From: Acridotheres tristis
Taxonomy: Eukaryota; Chordata; Aves; Passeriformes; Sturnidae
Direction: 5' to 3'
Length of the DNA: 64,000 nt
Assembly: GCA_037013685.1 (NCBI GenBank)
Contig: CM072894.1
Span: 27,279,529-27,343,528 of the forward strand
Positions 34,387 through 47,700 of this stretch are shown piece by piece. Each line of letters opens with the position of its first letter. The stretch's first letter is position 1. Position numbers and translations under genes: made by a program. Below the pieces are notes generated by a model. The model had not been told where the DNA came from and did no database searches. It saw nothing but the letters and a program-made list of their open reading frames with translations.

Positions 34387-37300
34387 CCCTGTGAAAGCAG
34401 CCTGGACTGTTTTGATAGCACAATTATTTGAATCACAAGTATTATTAATGACTCTTCCATTTCAGTATTAGTGCTGTACTGCAAGGACAACAGTGGGTTG
34501 TGGTTTGTTTTTTTTTTAACTGCACAAAGATTCTATCTCATTGATAATTACAACATGGAAAATACTGACTTGCAATCAAACTCAGCCATTAGGGCAAATT
34601 TAAAACTCCTCAGTAAAACAATCAGCAGACTTCATCTATATAGGTCTAAGATTAAATGTAGATATGCACACACATTTATATAAATAGAAAATTCATAACC
34701 CCTACTTGTATATTGGAATATTTATCCAGTGGTTGATTTGTTCTTTGAAGTTGATTATTGCCATCAAGATGTACTTGGAAAAGAAATCAAAAGTCTAAAT
34801 AACAACCACTTTGGAATTGTTTCTTCTTTGTAAAATAAAACTCCAACATGTTTTAGGCAAATTGCAGAGGTATGTTTTCAGTTAGAATTCTCTGCAATGC
34901 CTTCAGTCAGAAAGCAAAACCAACAAAAATATTTTCACAAGCATTTTTTGCAAAAATCCCGAAACACATTTCAATTTTGGCATGCTTTTCATATTTTCCT
35001 TCTACATTTCAACTCAAATAAATCACCAACCAAACATATTGCATTAAATACGTCTTTGTTAGTCATGCTGATGCTAAACTGTACAAGAAAAAAAACAAGA
35101 CAGGAATGCAGGGATGTCTGAATCAAAATATATTTTGCCATTTTCAAACATTTGAGAAAACATACAAAAATAAATCAAGATTCCACATATTTACAAATAA
35201 AAGTAAACCTCCTGAAGAAACACACTTGAAATCAAATGAAAGCTTAGACAAGTCTGCACTACTCATAAGCAAGTTAAGTTTGTGCTAATATGTAATGTAC
35301 AAATGGGAAATATCTCCAGTTCTGGTGGCAGTAACAAAATGTGTCTTGTTGCGAGCACGTTCCTCTTCCAAAATGGGGCAAATTGCAAATTACTCATTTT
35401 TGAACATGTTCACACTCTGCTTGTATTGCAATAGCCTTGTGTTAGAACAGGAGAAATCAAGTTCAGCTGCTGCTCTGACGTTCAGATCTCAATTGGTGTA
35501 TCTGAAAATGCTACACAGGGATGCCCTGAGCCTTCTCCTCACTCCTGATAAATGTGGATAAATGACTGAGGTTGCTCCCTCCATTCCCCATTACTATCAT
35601 GCTAGATAAATGGATCAGACATTTCTAGAAGTGAAATGGTGGCAATACTTTCAACCCCACAAATGAAGCAATCCCAGAGACCTATGAAGCTGCTTTACAC
35701 AGATTTGTGTCAGCCAGGCAGCTGTGTGACCTGCTCTGCCAGCAAACAGCTACACCACTGAGCTATCAACAGACACTCTCTAGGACACATGGGCTGCAGG
35801 AAATGGAAAACCTCATCAGGGTATGGAAAGGACTGCATGTGAGATGGCAGAGGACAGAGCAGGTATGTGGGAACTGAAGATGGAGAGGACAGACAAATCT
35901 GTGTCAGGCAACTGGAGAAAGAACAGGACATAAGAGTTGGAGAAAACAGCCCTTGAGAACAGGAACTCTGCTGAAGCCTCTGTCCTCTGCTCTCAGCAAG
36001 GAACTCTGAAAGCCAACAAACCAAATTTTAATTCCTCTGCCTAATCTCTCCCCTCTACACACTGCTGCTAGCACTGCAGCTCCAGCAGCAGAGATGTCAG
36101 CCAGGTGTCTTAGTCCCAGCCCTGCTAATGACACACAGGGGAGGAATGGGAACCAAGAAACTTCTGCTCCTTATGTTATTAGCCCTTGTAACTCTCAAAT
36201 TCAGCCTGCTCCCTGTAAAGTACCCAACAATCCAGAAGTGACTAAGAAAAGAGATGTCTCTTACAGTAGCCTTGAGGGAACAGCATATGATCTTCAACCT
36301 GTGTTTAGTCAGAGCTGTTATTTGAAAATGAAACCTGTTATGTCTGTGTCTTTATATACACAACACACACAGTGAGATGTCTGAAGCACCTCCAGACCCT
36401 CCCAGTGCATCTTACCCAGACTAGCAGCCTTAAACACACAGCTTCCCACTACCCTTAACTCCTCACTCACGCTTCAGTTTTTCATGTCAGACTACCCTTA
36501 GCAATGAAAAGATTTTATTAAAGGACCATGGTGTTGGTGATTGTGATGAAGGGCCCAACTCGTGCCAACTATTTGTCAGTCTTCAGAGGTCATATAATTT
36601 CCTTGCTGGTGGGAGGACAATGCCAGTAACAGGCCTCCCCTATGCCAAAATGTGTAGTAAATGACAGTGGTCAACAAAAGGTCAAATGAAACAAATATTA
36701 TAGCTATAAAATATCATAGGATAAGTGAGGCAGTGGTTTAGCAGTACTATCAGCTGAAGCTGATTAGAAGGGATTGACCACACAATCTGCAGCCTGGGCA
36801 TCAGCAACTATTATCAGCCCTGAGTCCCAGTCCCTTCATCTGAGAGGCTACTGCTTTGTGGAAAAAAACAGTATAGCCTGTAATTAAAATGTTGTAATGG
36901 TTTCAGAGCTCTTGATATATTTTCCACTTCATAACTGTCTTCAGATTTACCATCTGATTGGATTTTGTCCAGCAATAACCAGGGTATGACCTCAAAAAAT
37001 ACAGAAAATGGTTTATTTCTGGGAAAGACAGAGAAGAAAAGAGGAGTTATCATTAATTTTATATATCCTTTTAAATTCTTTCTGTTTTATTTTCGTTGAA
37101 AAGTACCACAAATTGTGTTTTAGGGTAGAGGTGAATACTTTCCTAAGCTCCTATTTCAGTTCCTATTTCCAGCAAGGACTGGCTCAAGATTCCATAGCTG
37201 TACATGGCAAGCTCAGTTTTGTGCCTGTTGCCCTACGTGGCTCATGATACTGACAGGAAAAAAGGATGAAAAAGAGCCTGAGTCAGATCCTGCTATCCTC

Positions 37301-38814
37301 CCCTCTGCTTAGGGACCAGCCTGATACCTACCTGGTCTCACTCAAGCCCCAGGCAGGGGAACAGGAAAGTGGATACAGGGACTGGAGGACCCCACAGCTG
37401 ATGGCTCCTATGGATTTCACCATGTCTGAAGGGCAGTACAGGGCAGGTTGGGCTCACAGCTCCAACTGCTGCTGCCACAGGAATGCCAACCTCTGCCTGA
37501 GCTTGGCTCTTCCCAAAACCATCAGGACACAGTGGACTGCATGGCCTCCATGAGCAGGATGTCTGAGCTCTTTGTGCACAGTGCTTCAGAGAGCTGCAAA
37601 AGCAGACTGAGCTGAAACGGAGGGAGGCACAGCTAGGGTGCAGAGAAAATAGGAGAAAATTCCCAACCTGATGAGTTCAGCTTTCCCACTTTGTGGTCTC
37701 TGATGCATTCACACAACAGTTAAGATACACCTGGACAAGCAGCTCTGAAAACAGCAGGAGCCTCAGTGCAATATCCCAGAGACAAGCTCAAGTCCATCCC
37801 ACTGCACCTGGAGTCCTACACTGCAGGTCCTTTAAAACTATCTCCTGTAAGTCAGGTGATCTTTGCACTACTGATGTACCCTGAGGCAGAAGCATCACAG
37901 GATCTTTGGGATGGCAAAAGATGGCAAAGGAGAACTTTCTTTGCAAATGTGCAGGAAGGGAAGAAATATGGCAGAAAGCAAAGAACATAAGGAGTAAGAA
38001 GAGCTAAGGACAAGGTGGGAAGCAGGAAACCACGAGACGTTTGAAAAACACACATCTACAGAGAATGATTTTGAAGTGTAGACTTAAATGTCTGAAGCTA
38101 ATACAGTTATCAAAGGAGAGACATGACACAGGTTTCCCTGCAAATGCAGGATTATTCAAAATGCTAAATTAAATCATGAGTGCTTCTATGTAAAAACAAA
38201 AAAACCCCACAGTCATGTTCTATTTCAAGCCATGTGCGTGCTATGCACGCCAGCCACAACATAAATCAAGCAAGGCAAGAAACACAAACCCTATCACCAT
38301 CACAACGGTAATGCCAGTCATGAATATAAACACCATGTGTTGCTGGAAACCAAACACCACAGGCACTGCATGGGAAACAGAACAAAACCCCAGACTTGGT
38401 GAGCTTTAATGGCTTATAATAACTGCAAAGTGCTTTTGACTGGATCTGAACTAAAGCCATGGTATTTTACCACAAGGAACACTACCTAGAAGAGAAGAAA
38501 GAGTTAATGTGTCATGATAAAATAATCATTGCTCACTAGAAATAGGGACTAATGAGCAAAGGTGTAAGAAGAATGCCACTGGCTATAGACACAGTCTGGC
38601 CTTGCCAGTGAGCTCACTAGGCTAATGGGTGAGGACAGGGTCTCAGGGTGCCACAACACCACCCATGCAATTTGTGTTGTATGTCACTGAGTCATACTGG
38701 GAACAAGGAAGAAGAAAGAAGGATGAACCAAGGTGAAGCTTACCAAACTCGAAAGGCTGGGTCAAACTCTTAACACCAAACTAGGCTTTGAGAGAGCCAC
38801 AGTAATGCCTGCTG

Positions 38815-38960
38815 AAGTTGGAAGGGGCCTCCAGAGGTTATCTTGTCTAACTTCTGCTCAGGTAGGGCCACCTAGAGATGGTTACCCAAGACCATATTCA
38901 GATGTCTTTTGAGTATCTCCAAGGTGGGAGCATCTCTTCAGCACTTTGGTAGATGAGTCA
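38815..38960 (-). mobile_element. CR1 LINE tail fragment
   Basis: The plus strand carries antisense CR1 landmarks: GGAAGGGGCCTCCAGAGGTT, ATCTTGTCTAACTTCTGCTC, GGGCCACCTAGAG, GTTACCCAAGACCAT and TTTTGAGTATCTCCAAGG. Weaker similarity may continue to about 38990. It lies in intron 3, sense with ADCY5. The terminal ATTCTATGA repeat is not clear here. Confidence 0.82.
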
Positions 38961-39114
38961 AGTTTTGTGCTTGGACATCTGTTTAAAAGCCAGTTCCCCT
39001 CCAGCACTGTAAGCCCAGAATTATTTTCCAGCTCCAGTGGCATAAACATAGTATTAAGTTCATTTAGAGGTTCCTGGAATAGCCAAAACCTCAGGATACA
39101 TCCAGTCTCTCCTT

Positions 39115-39130
39115 CCTAGCTATAGCTAGG
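39115..39130. repeat. 16-bp perfect palindrome
   Basis: CCTAGCTATAGCTAGG is its own reverse complement. The 12-base core TAGCTATAGCTA recurs at 40649-40660. Both copies lie in intron 3. Confidence 0.8.
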
Positions 39131-42100
39131 GGATGGGATGGCATGGAGATCCTCTGTGCCTTCTACTCACCCGGTGCACAAAATAGGATTCCAGCTTCCA
39201 GAAACACTGAGAACATCTCATTATGCTCTTTCCCTGCTGAATTTGATAGAAGCAACAACAAAAGGACAAACCAAAACAAGCTGAGGACAAGTTCACAGCA
39301 GTGCCACAGTGATCATGGTCAGGTGGCAGCGTGTCTGGGAAAAGCAAAAAGCAGCACTAATGTGAGCAAGGGCAGCAAAGCCCACCTAGGGAGAGTGAAG
39401 TAGCCCTCACAGATCATTGTGTCAGTGACAGCCCAGTGACCAGTCCAGTAAGCTGCTTCTAGACTGTCTCAGGTCTCAATAGCATGTCAGCCTTGCTCTC
39501 TAGGGAAGTCTATGTGACAGGCTAAAGACACAGCCTTAGCGATGCAAAAAATGTTCTCCAGAACAGCAGGACATCAGACAGACCAGAGGTTACAATTTTT
39601 CCTTTTCCTACAGTCATGGGAAAAAAGCAAACGCAACAGCAAAAAGATACACGGTGTATCCTAAACATATATGGTCATTTTGGAGAAGATCCATTTAGTA
39701 TTGGAAAATCACCTATTGTTTCAAAGGACCCTAACACTGCTGTGACACCTGAGCTGGCACAGCTCCCCCTTGGAAACGAGGACTCAGTCTTGCACAATGT
39801 TCCATCTTGAGACTGGTCATGCTGGCTCTCACCTGCTCAGGAGGGTGAGGAGGCACACACGTACACAAATGTTGTGACAAGCACAGGGAACTGGCAAGAG
39901 AGGGAAAAACACAAAATAGGAGGAAATACACAAAAAAACCCCACAAAACCCTGGAAAACTGTGAGCCTTTTCACTTTTTTCTTTCCAACAAAAGGCAGAA
40001 AGCCTCCCTCCCATCCCTCTTCCAAAATTGCCAAAAATGTAAACCAAACTCACAAGCCATATTTGAGAACTTCACTCTGCAGGACCATACTAAGTGAATC
40101 TGGAGACAGCAAAAACCAAAGAAGCAGGAGACCAGATGGCTCTGGGAGACACTGGTGGCAACGTGCAGACTGCCATCCACAGCCACTGCATGATGACAGC
40201 CAGGCTCGTTGCAAAGACACAAACTGCAGAGCCCTGCTTTGACTTGATTTTCCCATGTTTGCTCTCAGGTGAGTGTTCAGGAGGTCAGAACTGCCTGAGG
40301 GGCTCCTCTGGGAGATGCACATCTGCAGCACAAGCACTCCACATTTGTGGCTGCAGCTCTGTCTGCATTAGCAGTGCTGGGAATGGCCCATGGAAAGGGC
40401 CTGGCCCTGCTGATGCTCAGGAGCTGCTGAGAAAAATGGCACCATACTGTCCATCATGGTCAGTGCTCCTCACATCCATGCCTGTGGTCTGTCCCACACC
40501 GACAGCCCAGGAAATGAGAAGAAATTTAGATCCTCAAATCACTAACCAGAAGGGGAAAAATGCACCAGTCATGCAAAGAAAAAAATTTCCATGACCTCCC
40601 TAGGTTTGCAGTTTACAAGAATGAGTAGCATCCCCAGTTACTGGAACTTAGCTATAGCTAGGCAACATCAGTACTCCTTTTTTTATTTTAAACATGAAAA
40701 TCTTGCTATCCTCTCCTTCTAAACATTTTGAGTTACAAGATTTTCTTATTTCAGCAGACTATATTTAACCAGATTGATTTTTCACTGGAAACAGCAGTAA
40801 TAAATACTCTTTTGGGAAGAAAAACTACTTGAGGAAGGCAAAATCAAATAAAAATAGATATGCAGTGGCTACCAGCCAAACTATAGGTGTGACACACTAT
40901 AGATGGCTTTGAGATGAATGAAAGGAATTTTCATCCTCCATCATTGCCAGCTGAATTAGACTGTCTGTCAAACCTAAAAAAGAGATCCAACCATTCTAAA
41001 TAAGACCTTGTGTTATTAAGGAGGAAATTTAGATCTTTTTTCATTTATCTAAGAAAGGACTGATGGAAATGCCATTTTTTTTCCAATTCTTTTGGAAGAC
41101 AGGGGAAAAAAACATGTAAATGCAAAAGATCCCAAATCCATTCCATCCATTCTATCTCCAGTTTAAGCAGGCAAAGTTGAAGGATAGGGCCTTTTGCAGG
41201 AAGGGGCCATGCACAGTGCTGACCCCAACCATGTGCCTTTGCTGTGGGTCTGAGCAAACCCAAACCCACTCATCTCTGCCTGATCAGTAAAAAAGATATT
41301 GCAGGTCTGTCCAAACTGGAGCTGAATCCAGCCCACACAAAAAATAAACCTCAGATTCATTTTTGTTCCACAAGACAGCCTGGAATATAGAACTGCATGT
41401 AAAACAGAAAGGAAAAGCCATATTCTGGTTTTCAAACTTCCTTTTTCCTCTGAGCATTCCTGAAGTCTGTTTTCTGGGATTAGAGTAACCTCTGATATCA
41501 AAATCCTGCTGTAAACCAGTAACTAGGACAACAGAGCTAAGAGAATTTTGAAAAAAGGGACCAACACAGTTGTAGTTCTGTTCAGGGCAGGAAGGCACTA
41601 TTCCTTCTTGCCTTCTCTTTGAGACAATACCTTGTAAAATTGACTGAAGCTATAGAAGTAGCACACTAGGAAAGAGAAACAACTAAAATTTTAAGCATTA
41701 AAGCAATAAAAAACGTGTTGCACAAAACCTGTGCCAGCAATCGGTTGTCAGATAAGGCAAGACAGTAATATATTTTGTCACAGTTAACAGTTTCACAAGT
41801 ATATCCTGGCTCAGGCACATAGCAGAGAGATGGAATTGCCTCTAATCAGGTTTGTGATGCTTTCTGTTATATATTGCTCAGGTCTTTGTATTTGATGGAG
41901 AAAGAATGAGCTCTTCATGGCTGTGAAAACTGCCTTCAGTCTGTTCTTCTCTGGTATCACGGATATTCAGGCAAACAATGATGCTTTTGTACTCCCTAAC
42001 CAAAAAGCTGCAGTAATTCTGCATGAAGCCATCATTTCAATCTAACCTTACTTCGCTCTCTCTCCCAGCTTTCCCAGTATCCTGTCTTTTTGGGATTTAT

Positions 42101-44745
42101 TTACTTTCTCATTTCAGCAAGTCAGCGTTTTCCCTCTGGAAAGTCACTACATAATGAATACATTATATTAGTATATAAATGTCATAATTTAAAACATTAA
42201 GGAGCCTTTCCCAAAGTGGGTAGGTAGCAAAATACACAGACTTCCAATGGATCAGCTGAGAAGGGACAATTGATGTGATGCTCTGTGTACACGATTTCCA
42301 TTGGTATCTTATTAGATCAATAACACAAAGTGGCCATTTGGTGGGAAAACAGTGCTGAAGAATGTGAACACGAGTCTTCCTGCCCTTTTTGGAACAGCCA
42401 GCATAAGTGGACTCGCTGCCCCCTCACTTCTGTACTTTTAAATGTAGCTGAGCAATTGTGTTTTTAAAATTACACTGATTAAACCATAAAGAGAAATGGG
42501 TGCAAAGCATTTAGAGACACTTAACTGTGCACACTTTATAATCCTCACTTTTCTGAGAAACTCCAATGAACATCAGCAGAGAGGAACTGTAAAATGAAGA
42601 CATAATTCTACTTCAGATATTTTGAAAGTAAAAATGGTTGTCCAAAGAAAATGGTACAGCTTATTAACTGAGGGATTAATGTTATTTGATTAGTAAACAA
42701 ACCTGATAATAAATTTAATAAAAAACCACATTGATGTTTTCAATGACAGGGGAGATTGGCTGCAATGTCAGAATCAAATGAAAAGGAAAAAATCCTGCAG
42801 GAAATTGAACTTGCTATCTGGTTGTTGTACACTGCATTAATTTTCCTTACCTGATAAGAGCCAGTAATGAATAGATACCCTCAACTCAAAACTAAAGTCT
42901 CCCAGCTTTACAAGGGCTATCATTTAACATTAAGGGATTTTTTTCCTTTTTAAGATGTCACCTACTATCACATCTGAATTGACCAGTGGCACATGGGTGG
43001 CTATCTATCTTTGGTTCCCTTGGGTGATACAGAAAACTCCAGTTTCCATGGAGAAACAAGGTAAATATAATGAAATTCTGTAAATTGGTATCAGCAGGAA
43101 AACCACTCCTCCTCAGAAGGCAGTTCAGGTCAGTTACTGCATAACGATTTCTATGCAAAGATGGCCCTTGAACAGGGAATACGAAATTCCATGCACCTCT
43201 TCAGCCCCTAACATATCTCATATTCCAAAATACTTGGCATATTTCATGATTTCATAGAGAGTAAGCAGTGACATTAAGCAACTGTTAAAATGTGCTAGAA
43301 AAGAAACAACACACTATTTTCTAGAGACAGCAGTATGATATATAGATAAAATACATAAAGATGCTCAAGGTGGCATTGGAAAAACCTGGCAAAGCAGGAA
43401 TGTGAATCCCTGCCTCCAAAGTCCAGGAAACATCCTCACAAACCCTACTCCTGACATGCTGAAGCAGGAACCATGGTGATGGCAGGTCTGCCCAGTGCAT
43501 ATGGAAGTCTCTCTAACTTTCCCCTAAATCTCCCCTGATTTTTGCAATCAGTGGTTTCTTCTCATAATGAAGCAGACATATAATTTTAACTTGATTTCAA
43601 GAGAATTACTGTAATTGCCACCACCAGAATAATAGATCTGCATATAAAGAAATGGCTTTTCTCTTGCATTTTCTATTGGAAAATTTAATTTCTGTGTTAA
43701 TGCATTAAGATATTTCTCTAAGCCATTTGCTTGCTACTCTCAATATTCACAAAATATTATCACCAAATGTAGTTCCTGCAAACAGCTATTAGTTTACCAG
43801 TATACTAATATCAATAAAATCAAGAGTCTGACCTGATCTTTTCTATAGCATAGAAAGCCACCTTGGAGACCACTTAAAACATAAAATATGGTAATGTGTC
43901 TCATAGCATAAAAATGAGAGGAAAGTTGCTGTTTCTTCCTACATCTATGCAAAACCAGTCTAGCTAATTTCTGTCTACTTTTTATACCACCACAGTAGCA
44001 GCAATTTTGGTTTTCTCAAAGCTGCATGAAATGGAATTTAAGTGCCAGGGAGGACACGTGCCCATGTGAAGTCTAACACAGCTGGCAAAAATTGTGGCTA
44101 ACAAGTCACAGGACAGACAGGTTGGGACTTTCCCTGTTGGAGATCTGGGGAATCCAGAGCTGAATTCACTTGCAGAGAAGGAAGGAGTTTGAACAAACTC
44201 CCTCAAGGGAAATGTCTTTTGGAGTATCCACGTTAACAGCCACACTGATCCTGTCCCTAGCACTGATATATGGAGGTTTCTAACAGATGCCTTGCATTAG
44301 AATGATTTGCTCTTCCAGGCAGGAGTAGCCATGACTATAGTAAAGTGCTTCTCAAACAACACATCCATGTTCTCCCTGGGGGTCTGTGCAGGAACTGATG
44401 TGGTACAAGCTCCCAGGTGAGCGGGGCCTGGGGCTGGCAGGCAGATCTGGAGCAGTGGAGAGGGCAGCAGAATGAAACAGAGCATGCAAACAGAACACAA
44501 ACCCAAAGATCTTGGAACAGTACGGAATTTGCAAGATGCTCACTAAGGCAAATGGCAGCTGTGGTATTTGGTGTTTGTATGGCTGGGTTAAACCCTCCTG
44601 TAGTTCACATATCAGGAGATGATTCCCTATTCTTACGCACCAGGCCACTCTCTGGAAGCCTGGAAATGCTTAGCACAGCTACTCTTATTTCTTATACACC
44701 ACAATAAACAAACTTGCAAAAGTGCTGGATTCTAACAGCCACTGC

Positions 44746-44765
44746 AAAGAAAGAAAGAAAGAAAG
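44746..44765. repeat. (AAAG)5 microsatellite
   Basis: Five AAAG units in a row in intron 3. Confidence 0.9.
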
Positions 44766-47700
44766 TGGTGGAGGGGAAAAGCGCAGCAGCCCACACAACA
44801 TCAAATGCTGGTAGGCTCAGTGCTAAATAGCAGATGATTCTTACTGAATAACTGCCCTAGATTTTGCAAACAATACAGGGAACAAAAATAGAAACCCATT
44901 TACATATTGCTGTTAATAACTTTATTTATAGTGTCACAGCTAGAGCACAATAACTGCAGCCACGGCTTAACTTGAAAGCCATTCACTGTAGAAGAGTCAG
45001 ACAGATACTGTTTTTTCAATCCTTATGCAACTGAAAAAAAATCCTGCTAACAACATCCAGTCGCCAGAATCCTTGTAAACAGAATCAGAAAAGAAGTTAA
45101 CAGCAGTCAAAGCCAAAAGCAAATCATCCCCAGGATCCCCTTGGCTTCTGTGCCTTCTGACTACTTAGGACATGCTGTGGTCAATCAAAGACCACCGGGG
45201 CTGGAAACCCTGGCAAGTAATTTTTCACTTCAGTTCGAGACTCATGATAGCACCTTACAGGAATACTTGACTGTTATTTAATTTATTTCTTTGGTTGTTA
45301 TTCGTTTGTTTGAATTAAGAAATACAGACAGGGCTCAGACTAAGTCAGCAGCCACAATAAGAAGCAGCATGTGTCCAGCATTTAAGAGAATCCCTCCCCA
45401 GTCCGTGCTGCCATCTACATGACTGCAGCCAAATCCTACCTGGAAATCAAGATTCCTACCAGCTAAAATACCACTGGCCTGACACAAAAAATTGGCATAT
45501 CTTTAAGGTAGAAAAACATACACAGAAATTTGTATCCTTGATTCCACAGTACTTTGGAAATACCTGCTATTTATAGGTAAAAAGAGTGAAATTGAAAGCA
45601 AGAAAACCATCTCCTAGGACCTGTTACCCAAGATGTGAGAAAACACGGATCTAATTTTCCCTCTGCCTGAATCCAGCCTGAACTGGACAACTGGCTATTT
45701 TAGATTGGGAACAGGGGTGCCCTCAGGACCTCATGCTGCAGCTGCTCATTACATATAAAATACTCAGAATAATTAGAGGCAGAGACAGCGAGCCCTCCGC
45801 TCTGCCCTGCTGATTATGGTGCACGCTGTGACATGGGACAGTGGGATTCAAGCTGCTGCTCTGGGGTTTGATTCTTTTATATAAAAAAATGAAATAGAAT
45901 TAACAAAAGAGAATGAGGATGCCTTCTTCATTTATGGCCTCTCCTAGGAGATGTGGCCTCAAATGCCCTCTGGCACATGGGAAAACTGAATTCGGACAAC
46001 CTACCCTGCATGTGGGTTGAGCCTCTACACTCCCGATGAGCATGGTGTGCCTCATCTGGCCTTTGCTACCTCTGTGCTGTACTTTCTGCCACATGGAATG
46101 TCAAGTGAATCAATTAATTCTCTGGGTTTCCATTTGAGTGAGGAACAGAAGGATGCCCCTTTGGCACAGCAGCCCAGGTGACCTGCCCCGCTCGCTCCCC
46201 CGCAGGTACAGCCAGCACCCAGGAGAAGTGCCCAGCACAGAGTGTGTGCTTCTGCAGGCTCCCTGCCTGTTCCTTAGGCACAGTTCCTCAGAGCCTTCAA
46301 GACACAGTCATCAGGACATTCCTGCACTGGGAACCAAGCATTTCTGAACTCTGATCAGCCCCACTACCAAGTCAAATTAAAGAACTCACTGTCCATCTCA
46401 GGTTTTAACTTTTCAGACAAGGTATCATTTTCAGTTACTTCTTCCCCCATTGCATACTTCCAAGGAAAAGCAGCTCAGCAGGTAAGCCACATCTGCAATT
46501 TCAATGTCCCTGGACTTTGCAAGAAATTTGTAATCAGTTCCAGTTTCAACAACAAAATTTTGCTCAGTTTGCAGCTGAAAATTATAAAGGGTACTGGATA
46601 GTAAGAACAGACTATCACTTACAATTTACACTCTGTAACACAACTTTGTCTCTACATGACACCTGTCATCCTAAACTGTGACCTGATGTGACTATTCCAC
46701 AAAAAGGAACAATCTTTGGGAAGAAAGGCAAGGACGTTTTTTCTCATTTTTAATTGAAACAAAGTAGAACTATTAAATGAAAAGGCCTCTTTTTCTCTTG
46801 CCTGGAAAGGAAATTAATCTCACAAAGGGGCTTACAGTAGTTTTGAATGCAATCCAGAACAAAAGGTTCCAAATGAAACAGAATAATTATACTTTTATGG
46901 ATCAGCTCTTGGCATTTGTTGAAGCCTGATCTGTAACTGCAATTGCTCAAGTTCCCCTGAGCAGAAGCCAAAGTTTTGTTTGTTTTGTTCTACAAATTGA
47001 TTCTTATTAGCTCATTCTTTGGAAACAGCCAAGGCACAAAGCAGTGGTGCATTGGTGTGCATGTTCCTGGGAATAGAGGCTCTCCACCAGCAATGGCACA
47101 TAACTGTGTGCCATCCACTATCTACACATGCTTGCATCTGGTTTGCACTGTCCCTTCTCTTTTCCTCCAGACATGCTAACAATTGGTAAATTTGCTCCTT
47201 TCTTTCCAAGGTTTTTTTTCGTCTTCCCCGTATTTTTTGCCTACCTCTCCTCTCCACTAATATCCCATCAGATCTGTGACACAGGTTCTCTCAGCTCCTT
47301 CGTGGTTCAAGGAGTTACAAAGCACCTCTGAATTGCTGCTTCATTCAGCACTGATGTATGGGTCTGCCAGGCCTTGGAGATAACAGAAATTAAGTAGTTG
47401 TGAGAAGAAGGAGGGTTGTCCTAGTAACCCTCTATTAGCAGCATTCCCCACAGTGAGCAGGAATGGAGCCAGTGTATGATCACATTCTGCAGAGAATCAT
47501 GCTTAAATTAAAAAACCTACCCAAACCACCACCATCAGAAAACCCCAAAACAATGAGCTGACATGGTGGATCAAACTGTCACTACTGTAACCTGCTGGGA
47601 AAATTCCCTACTGCTTCCTACCTGCACCTTCCTCTTCATGTGAGAGGACAAGTCATGCTTCCAGATGTTTTGCACAGCTACTGCTGGGACAAGCAGGCAT

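Noticed and set aside
40094..40594. 166-codon plus-strand open frame in intron 3
   Set aside because: No recognisable domain, a composition typical of translated intron, and overlapping open frames on the other strand.
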